53,125 bases of DNA from an uncultured Prevotellaceae bacterium (GTDB lineage Bacteria > Bacteroidota > Bacteroidia > Bacteroidales > Bacteroidaceae), in the NCBI GenBank assembly GCA_947174945.1, contig CAMWKZ010000014.1:1-53125 (forward strand), read 5' to 3'. This document shows, one piece after another, positions 44,944 to 53,125 of the stretch; positions within the stretch are counted from its first letter, which is position 1, and every line of letters starts with the position of its first letter. A program made the translations under genes and the position numbers. A model generated the notes under the pieces. The model was not told where the DNA came from and did no database searches. It saw only the letters and a list, made by a program, of their open reading frames with translations.

Positions 44944-46131
44944 ATGGAAGTTTTCTTTCGAACACATCGCTACTTAGTCGAGCATGTCAATGCGCCAGTA
45001 CGTCGCAGCCTCATGGATGAGATAGACTGGAGCCAGCGCATGATTGGCATCAAGGGTACGCGCGGCATTGGAAAGACAACCTTCCTGTTACAGTATGCCA
45101 AGGAGAAGTTTGACACGGGCGACCGTCAGTGCCTGTACGTCAACATGAACAACTTCTATTTCCAAGGACACGGCATTGCCGACTTTGCCGGTGAGTTCTG
45201 CCGTCATGGCGGGCGCGTGCTGCTGATTGACCAAGTGTTCAAGCAGCCCGACTGGTCAAAGGAACTTCGCCTGTGCTACGACCGCTATCCACACCTGAAA
45301 ATCGTGTTCACGGGTTCAAGCGTGATGCGCCTGAAGGACGAAAACCCCGAGCTTAACGGCATCGTCAAGTCGTACAACCTGCGTGGTTTCTCCTTCCGCG
45401 AGTTCGTCAACCTCATGACGGGCAACAACTTCCAGCCCTACACACTCGACGAGATACTGCACGACCACGAGCGCATCATCAAGCAGATACTGCCCAAGGT
45501 GTCGCCCAACCAGTATTTCCAAGACTACATCCATCACGGTTTCTATCCCTTCTTTCAGGAGCACCGTAACTATTCGGAGAACCTGCTGAAGACCATGAAC
45601 ATGATGACCGAGGTGGACATACTGCTCATCAAGCAGATAGAGCTGAAGTACCTGACCAAGATTAAGAAACTGTTCTACCAGCTGGCAGAGGACGGCCCCA
45701 AGGCTCCCAACGTGTCAAAGCTGGCTGCGGACATTGAAACCAGCCGCGCCACGGTCATGAACTACATCAAGTACCTGACCGACGCCCGCCTGCTGAACAT
45801 GATTTACCCCGTGGGCGAGGAGTTTCCCAAAAAGCCGTCGAAGGTCATGCTGCACAACTCCAACCTGCTCTATGCCATCTACCCCATCCACGTAGAGAAG
45901 CAGAACGCAATGGAGACATTCTTTGTCAACTCGCTGTGGAAAGACCATAAGGTCAACCAGCAAGCCCACGACCCATTCTATCTGGTGGACGGACGGCTGA
46001 AGTTCCGCGTATGCGACGCAGCAGCCCCTAATAAAATAAGGTATGCCCCCGACACCATCTACGCCCGATACAACACCGAGGTGGGGCGCGACAACCAAAT
46101 CCCCCTGTGGCTTTTAGGATTCTTATACTAA
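44944..46131 (+). CDS. AAA (AAA_14)-DUF4143 ATPase with altered Walker B
   Basis: A 395-residue protein of the AAA_14/DUF4143 type, widespread and functionally unresolved. Walker A is GTRGIGKTTF (near residue 38). The Walker B region reads RVLLIDQVFKQPDW (near 91), where relatives normally have an Asp-Glu pair; here the Glu is Gln. Sensor region IVFTGSSVMRL follows. The C-terminal DUF4143 part holds a winged-helix-like stretch (VSKLAADIETSRATVMNYIKYL) and LLNMIYPVGEEFPKKPSKV. ATP binding seems kept; hydrolysis may be weakened. Its own promoter, alone before nifJ. Confidence 0.85.
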   Translation: MEVFFRTHRYLVEHVNAPVRRSLMDEIDWSQRMIGIKGTRGIGKTTFLLQYAKEKFDTGDRQCLYVNMNNFYFQGHGIADFAGEFCRHGGRVLLIDQVFKQPDWSKELRLCYDRYPHLKIVFTGSSVMRLKDENPELNGIVKSYNLRGFSFREFVNLMTGNNFQPYTLDEILHDHERIIKQILPKVSPNQYFQDYIHHGFYPFFQEHRNYSENLLKTMNMMTEVDILLIKQIELKYLTKIKKLFYQLAEDGPKAPNVSKLAADIETSRATVMNYIKYLTDARLLNMIYPVGEEFPKKPSKVMLHNSNLLYAIYPIHVEKQNAMETFFVNSLWKDHKVNQQAHDPFYLVDGRLKFRVCDAAAPNKIRYAPDTIYARYNTEVGRDNQIPLWLLGFLY

Positions 46132-46180
46132 GTACTAAACAAATATAACTTATTCATTTAATATTTTATCTATTAAACAA

Positions 46181-49756
<3,576 letters not shown>

Positions 49757-49770
49757 TCTCGATAAGCAAA

Positions 49771-49797
49771 AGTAGGGAATCACCTGATTCCCTACTC
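49771..49797 (+). terminator. First hairpin after nifJ
   Basis: AGTAGGGAAT (49771-49780) pairs exactly with ATTCCCTACT (49787-49796) around CACCTG. There is no strong T-run, so it may protect the mRNA 3' end rather than stop transcription. Confidence 0.65.
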
Positions 49798-49805
49798 CCT
49801 AATAC

Positions 49806-49844
49806 AAGGCGGTGCATCCAATTGGATGCGCCGCCTTATTGTTT
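49806..49844 (+). terminator. Second hairpin after nifJ, followed by T-rich tract
   Basis: AAGGCGGTGCATCC (49806-49819) and GGATGCGCCGCCTT (49824-49837) make a 14-bp stem (one G-U pair) with loop AATT, then ATTGTTT. The G-U pair forms only in plus-strand RNA, which fits use by nifJ rather than the convergent gene. Confidence 0.8.
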
Positions 49845-51171
49845 ATCCTACCTTTATAATGATGCGCCGATAAAGGGTCAAGGCTGGCGTTCCGTTGTCG
49901 GTTATTTCAAGGACTACGTGGATGTCTTTCCCAGCAGCATCCGAAGGAATATGGATGCTACACACCGAGGTATTGCGGTTGCTGATGGTCACGTCCTTCT
50001 TGTAGGTGCTCGGTTCACGATAGACTTGCCAGTTGAAGGTCAGTGCATCGTTGTCGGGGTCGCTCGACTTTGACGCATCGAGCCGTAAAGTGCTGCCCGG
50101 CTTCACTTTGCGCATAAGAGGGCGAAGCGATTTGTCGCCATTCACCACGGGAACTGGATGATGGTTGGCCTTGCCGTATTCAGGGGTTGTCGCCCATATC
50201 ATTCGCGCCTCAAAGTCATTCCATATATGGGTCTTCCACCGCCAAATGGCGGCGCAGCCCTCTTTTGTGCTGGGGTGCATATAGTAGGGGGCGTACTGGC
50301 TCTCGTCTTTTCCCGACCGCGTGATGAAGCTCATGCCCCTGATTCCAGCCACGGGCGTCGTGTCGAAGCGTCCGCCCCACCCTCCATAGTCAATATGCTC
50401 GGGAACGTTGAGACCATTGTCAAGCAGATACATGAATGACGGTGAGTCGCCTTCCCACGCCCATGCACGCATGGGATAGGCATCGCCCAAGGGCTTACGG
50501 CTCATGATGTGGCTCTTTATCCAATTGTCGTCCATAGGCCATCCATAGACTTGCGTGTTGCGAATGTACAGAATGGACGGATAGTTGTGGGCGAGCCACG
50601 CTCCTGCGTCATCCTGTCCGAGGATATCGTAAATACGAATCTTTCCGATGAACTCCTTGAACTTTTTCTCGCTGCGTGTATTTTGCACTTTCCAGATGGC
50701 CTGCGCAATGTTATTCATGCCGCCCCACGCAACGAGCCATACTGGACGCTTGTCGTTGCCTCGGTCCACACAGGCAATGATGTGGTCAGAACCCGGAGAG
50801 TCTTTTCCCTCGCCAACGCCGTCCATATTGGATTTTGTCTGCCCGCGCTTAACGATGGACTTCAGGTAGGCGGCATCGGGGTAGCCTGTCGAATGGCATT
50901 GCAGATTGGGCAGCACCTCGCAGAACCTGTCAACGACCTTCTTGATGGAGTCAACCTTGTCGGGATAGTCCGTCCATACCTGCGAGCTGATTAGCCCTTC
51001 TATGTCTACCCTGTCGGAGCACACCAGCAGGTGAACCATCGACTGGATGTCGTCAGGGTCGGTACCGCCAAGGTCTGTGGTCACTATGAGCCGCTGGCGT
51101 GTGGTGTTGCCAGCGCCTACGACGATTACTCCCATAAAAGCTAAGGTCAGCAGCGTAAGAAACTTTTTCAT
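49843..51171 (-). CDS. Secreted DUF1593 (nucleoside-hydrolase-like) protein
   Basis: A 442-residue exported protein (signal MKKFLTLLTLAFMGVIVVGAG) of the DUF1593 family, often annotated as cellulose-binding-like. The first part has the nucleoside-hydrolase-type opening LIVTTDLGGTDPDDIQSM, with Asp residues that could bind calcium, and then VWLVAWGGMNNIAQAI and VYGWPMDDNWIKSHI. The last 95 residues form an Ig/PKD-like domain (LDASKSSDPDNDALTFNW). It is likely a periplasmic or surface carbohydrate-related hydrolase; the substrate is unknown. It is monocistronic and convergent with nifJ. Confidence 0.88.
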   Translation of the reverse strand: MKKFLTLLTLAFMGVIVVGAGNTTRQRLIVTTDLGGTDPDDIQSMVHLLVCSDRVDIEGLISSQVWTDYPDKVDSIKKVVDRFCEVLPNLQCHSTGYPDAAYLKSIVKRGQTKSNMDGVGEGKDSPGSDHIIACVDRGNDKRPVWLVAWGGMNNIAQAIWKVQNTRSEKKFKEFIGKIRIYDILGQDDAGAWLAHNYPSILYIRNTQVYGWPMDDNWIKSHIMSRKPLGDAYPMRAWAWEGDSPSFMYLLDNGLNVPEHIDYGGWGGRFDTTPVAGIRGMSFITRSGKDESQYAPYYMHPSTKEGCAAIWRWKTHIWNDFEARMIWATTPEYGKANHHPVPVVNGDKSLRPLMRKVKPGSTLRLDASKSSDPDNDALTFNWQVYREPSTYKKDVTISNRNTSVCSIHIPSDAAGKDIHVVLEITDNGTPALTLYRRIIIKVG

Positions 51172-51202
51172 ATCGTTTAATAATTACAATGTTTACTGGC
51201 TA

Positions 51203-51210
51203 CAAAGTTA
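51203..51210 (-). promoter_or_regulatory. -7 element of the DUF1593 gene
   Basis: TAACTTTG on the minus strand, 31 nt before the start codon at 51171. No clear -33 TTTG. Confidence 0.55.
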
Positions 51211-51306
51211 GTAAAAAATTCTGTATTGCAGGCGGTTTCCGCAGGTTTTTCGTATGAAACACAACGCCACAACCTACCCAACATTGCCATACAACTAAGC
51301 TGAATG

Positions 51307-51350
51307 ACGGAAAGAACCGTTCCTACCCGCGGAAACCAAGTTTCATTCCG
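51307..51350. repeat. Two decayed 22-bp units (array D)
   Basis: Units 51307-51328 and 51329-51350 share CGGAAA near the start and a TTC core near position 15. The first contains GGAAAGAACCGTTC, identical to 14 bases of array B (33461-33474). The second has GAAAC-CAA-GTTTC. They lie in the long gene-free stretch 51172-51788, whose remaining left part (to about 51530) shows no gene. Confidence 0.55.
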
Positions 51351-51513
51351 CACCGTCCGAAGCCTCAAACAATACCATTTTTCCAAATTTGGCCTACGCC
51401 ACCTGCATATCATGTGACGAATCACGAACGCGAAATTGCGAAAAGCCCCCACATTATATTTGTTATACCCAATTTTTCCTCCTTTTTCACAATTTTTACG
51501 CTTCTACGTCTCC

Positions 51514-51525
51514 ATATTCGAATAT
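51514..51525. promoter_or_regulatory. 12-bp palindrome ahead of the ncRNA -7 box
   Basis: ATATTCGAATAT is a perfect palindrome ending 6 nt before the -7 element at 51532. It covers the space between -33 and -7 and could be a regulator site; that is inference. Confidence 0.35.
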
Positions 51526-51531
51526 TTTTCG

Positions 51532-51539
51532 TAATTTTG
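51532..51539 (+). promoter_or_regulatory. -7 element of the candidate structured RNA
   Basis: TAATTTTG fits TAnnTTTG and lies about 7 nt before the start of the folded RNA region. No coding frame with a plausible start follows closely, which points to an RNA gene. Confidence 0.6.
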
Positions 51540-51545
51540 CCACCG

Positions 51546-51726
51546 TGTTTCGCAAGAAGCACAATTATAATTGCTTTATTTCTCAGCCGAATCACCACCT
51601 CGCAAGAGAAAGTAAGAGCAAGCTAATACGTGATGAAGTTGCGCATAAAAGCGCAGACTTCTCCATAACGTATTAGGGGCTTGTGGTGAGCCTGGCTGAG
51701 ATATGGCGAGGCTGTGCTTTCTTTTT
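51546..51726 (+). ncRNA. Rod-like structured RNA, 6S RNA candidate
   Basis: About 180 nt fold into one long rod. Closing pair: AAGAAGCACA (51554-51563) with TGTGCTTTCTT (51713-51723). Then TCTCAGCC (51581-51588) with GGCTGAGA (51694-51701), TCACCAC (51592-51598) with GTGGTGA (51683-51689), CTAATACGT (51623-51631) with ACGTATTAG (51668-51676), GAAGT (51635-51639) with ACTTC (51657-51661), and TGCGC/GCGCA closing the loop ATAAAA. A large one-sided bulge (51599-51618) interrupts the rod. A T-run ends it. Size, rod shape and central bulge resemble 6S RNA, which binds RNA polymerase; the fold is seen directly, the identity is inferred. Confidence 0.6.
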
Positions 51727-51788
51727 ATCAAAAAGTTTGTGCTAGCTTTCGGTTGAAACTTAGTAATAACTTATAAATGTAAACGATT

Positions 51789-52214
51789 ATGAGCAAAAAG
51801 AATTTGGGGCATATGCTGGCCGTGATAATGGTTGCAATGCTGAGTGTTGGGTTCGCATCGTGCAGCAGCGATGATGCCGATGGAGGTTCTGGCAGCAACG
51901 TGAAAACAAAATTGCTGGGAACGTGGAAAATGGTCAGCTGTAGCAGCAGTTGGTACAGCAGCAATTTCAGGTACATTAATTTCAAGAATGATGGCACGTG
52001 CCTGTATTCAAGTTCTGCTACAGACTTGGGTTCGCCTTGCAAATGGACTTATAATGAAGAGAGCAAGATGTTACGGATGTATACAGAAGATGGCTACTAC
52101 AAATATAATCTGCTTTTCGAATTTGAAGACAATGGAGATTGGTGTGGCACAGAGGTGACTAGCAGTGAAAATGTTGTCTACATCTATACGAGATATACAG
52201 GAAAAACAGAATAA
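51789..52214 (+). CDS. Lipocalin-like lipoprotein
   Basis: A 141-residue lipoprotein: signal peptide with lipobox VGFASC (Cys25), then an acidic Ser/Gly linker (SSDDADGGSGS), the export signal type seen in surface lipoproteins of Bacteroidetes. The domain resembles small lipocalin-like proteins (LLGTWKMVSCSSSWYS; INFKNDGTCLYS; WTYNEESKMLRMY). The ligand is unknown. The gene is AT-rich compared with most of the window. It lies 62 nt after the structured RNA and 12 nt before the next lipoprotein gene, with which it is probably co-transcribed. Confidence 0.78.
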   Translation: MSKKNLGHMLAVIMVAMLSVGFASCSSDDADGGSGSNVKTKLLGTWKMVSCSSSWYSSNFRYINFKNDGTCLYSSSATDLGSPCKWTYNEESKMLRMYTEDGYYKYNLLFEFEDNGDWCGTEVTSSENVVYIYTRYTGKTE

Positions 52215-52226
52215 AAATATACGAAT

Positions 52227-52949
52227 ATGAAAGCATTAGGAAGAATCTCTGCGGTTATAGTCGCGTTATGTATAACGACATTATTCAGCAGTTGTGGCAG
52301 TTGGTATTATTGTATAGTAAGCGGATTTGGCAGTACACCTTCGGAAACCACTTACTACATTGAGCCGATAGATGTAAATCTTGTTAACGACCTTGAGTTT
52401 CTAGAATATGCAGAAATACTGAGGGATAGGCTTAATGAGAGTGGATATAGGGAGGCAAACCCTAGCAATGCGGCTTTGTGCATCAGACTTGGTTATTACA
52501 TCGGCGAGAAAGAATTTGTTGGGACAAGCACTTCAACTGGTGGTTTCTCTATAACGAATGGGAAGATTACAGCAAATACAAATGCCAACACAAGTGGTAC
52601 AGCAACAACAAATCTTTATGGTAACTCTGCAACAACAAGCGCAATGACAAATAGTTCTTCAACAACAAATGTGAAAACAAATCAGCAGACAAATACATAC
52701 AGTTATAGCAATACATCAGCCGTTTACAAGCAAAACATTGGCTGCTATATCGAAGCTTTAAAATCCAGTGATATGAAACCTGTATGGACTGTTGAAGTTC
52801 TTGACCATATGACCTATGCTGGTTTTCGGAAAGTAATGCCTTGGATGATTGCTTCTGCACAAGTCTATTTTGGGAGAAGCGGTGAAGGGGAAGTGAAGAT
52901 TACGAAGAAAGAGGGCGTGGAGCAGAAAGGGTTGGTGTGGCCATATTAG
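52227..52949 (+). CDS. Lipoprotein of unknown function with Asn/Thr/Ser-rich region
   Basis: A 240-residue lipoprotein (lipobox FSSC, Cys near residue 23). The first folded part (YYIEPIDVNLVNDLEFLEYA then ILRDRLNESGYREANPSNAA) resembles periplasmic proteins that combine an N-terminal strand-helix unit, faintly like DUF4136. A low-complexity stretch rich in Thr, Asn and Ser covers about residues 105-165. The C-terminal part (CYIEALKSSDMKPVWTVEVLD) continues the fold. I do not recognise the family securely. A terminator follows its stop by 12 nt. Confidence 0.75.
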   Translation: MKALGRISAVIVALCITTLFSSCGSWYYCIVSGFGSTPSETTYYIEPIDVNLVNDLEFLEYAEILRDRLNESGYREANPSNAALCIRLGYYIGEKEFVGTSTSTGGFSITNGKITANTNANTSGTATTNLYGNSATTSAMTNSSSTTNVKTNQQTNTYSYSNTSAVYKQNIGCYIEALKSSDMKPVWTVEVLDHMTYAGFRKVMPWMIASAQVYFGRSGEGEVKITKKEGVEQKGLVWPY

Positions 52950-52961
52950 AAATATACTCTA

Positions 52962-53000
52962 ATGAGACCATGCCTTTTGAATTGCGTGGTCTCGTTTTCT
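52962..53000 (+). terminator. Terminator after the lipoprotein pair
   Basis: ATGAGACCATGC (52962-52973) pairs with GCGTGGTCTCGT (52984-52995), 12 positions including two G-U pairs in the plus-strand RNA, around a 10-nt loop. TTTCTTTG follows. Confidence 0.8.
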
Positions 53001-53034
53001 TTGTACATTTGTTTAAAATTTTACTAATTTATAG

Positions 53035-53042
53035 TATCTTTG
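53035..53042 (+). promoter_or_regulatory. -7 element near the window end
   Basis: TATCTTTG follows the terminator. The nearest TTTG (53008-53011) is 23 nt upstream, slightly far. It probably drives a gene that continues past the window. Confidence 0.6.
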
Positions 53043-53054
53043 CAGCGAGATTCA

Positions 53055-53125
53055 ATGTTCCTCAGAGACAGAGTAACTGAAATTATTACATTAAAGAATA
53101 TATTGGACATATATAAGCTATGGAT
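53055..53125 (+). CDS. Possible start of a gene cut by the window end
   Basis: An ATG 12 nt after the -7 box opens a frame (MFLRDRVTEIITLKN, then ILDIYKLW) that has no stop before the window ends. Only 23 codons are visible, so a gene is plausible only because of the promoter. No family can be assigned. Confidence 0.35.
   Translation, partial: MFLRDRVTEIITLKNILDIYKLW

Noticed and set aside
51177..51676. Short frames of 70-95 codons in the DUF1593 to lipoprotein gap
   Set aside because: They overlap each other and the structured RNA, have no promoter-start relation and look like random translation.

Overview
The window reads as a chromosomal segment of a Bacteroidales bacterium, most likely Prevotellaceae (Prevotella/Segatella-like). 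The evidence is the recurrent Bacteroidetes promoter (TTTG about 20 nt upstream of TAnnTTTG), weak or absent Shine-Dalgarno sites, and families typical of the phylum: HU-HIG DNA-binding protein, Bacteroidetes-type RNA polymerase omega, DUF4293, DUF4468, 'putative porin', a long PurM, a Rho with a large acidic insert, a 649-residue DPP III with HECLGH, GHL10, GH43 and DUF1593 proteins. I see no transposase, integrase, phage gene, CRISPR array or tRNA. Most of the window is dense housekeeping chromosome.

Layout. 0-4.1 kb: a divergent HU-like gene, then rho-rsmG-MBL hydrolase. 4.1-13.9 kb, minus strand: a very tight run from a Fur-family regulator through purA, hisS, an SGNH esterase, an acidic DUF4375 (DMP19-like) protein, smpB, a metH without its reactivation domain, a HAD phosphatase and a GHL10 hydrolase, mostly with overlapping stop/start codons. 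13.9-17 kb, minus: AraC-type regulator, DPP III and AlkD-like protein. 17-23.8 kb: recQ, a YihY membrane protein, the RNase P RNA gene rnpB and valS, then a 22-bp tandem array. 23.8-33.4 kb: DUF4293, rpoZ and bamD (minus); uvrB, a DUF4468 protein, a 57-residue membrane peptide and a porin (plus); then an HD hydrolase and menA fired from one palindromic bidirectional promoter, a 51-residue membrane peptide and an RluA pseudouridine synthase. 33.6-42.04 kb: a nine-gene plus-strand operon phoH-purC-menG-aroE-TPM protein-lemA-purM-prfA-pyrF, closed by a strong terminator. 42-46.1 kb: GH43 enzyme plus an ATP-grasp-like protein (minus) and a divergent AAA/DUF4143 ATPase. 46.2-53.1 kb: nifJ (pyruvate:ferredoxin oxidoreductase), a secreted DUF1593 protein, a strongly folded candidate 6S-like RNA and two AT-rich lipoprotein genes.

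Functionally, the genes cover purine and pyrimidine synthesis (purA, purC, purM, pyrF), translation and its rescue (hisS, valS, smpB, prfA, rsmG), menaquinone (menA, menG), anaerobic pyruvate oxidation (nifJ), outer-membrane assembly (bamD), DNA repair (recQ, uvrB, AlkD-like) and plant-polysaccharide use (GH43, SGNH esterase, GHL10).

The least ordinary signals are not protein genes. First, three tandem arrays with different sequences share exactly the same 22-bp period, each with internal dyad symmetry; one lies inside a coding region. Second, two promoters point away from each other inside one 39-bp palindrome, so each overlaps the other. Third, at least five genes have their -7 box only 6-9 nt before the start codon, which predicts leaderless or near-leaderless mRNAs. 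Fourth, there is a rod-like RNA of about 180 nt with its own promoter and U-tract. All calls come from reading the sequence; no database search was run.
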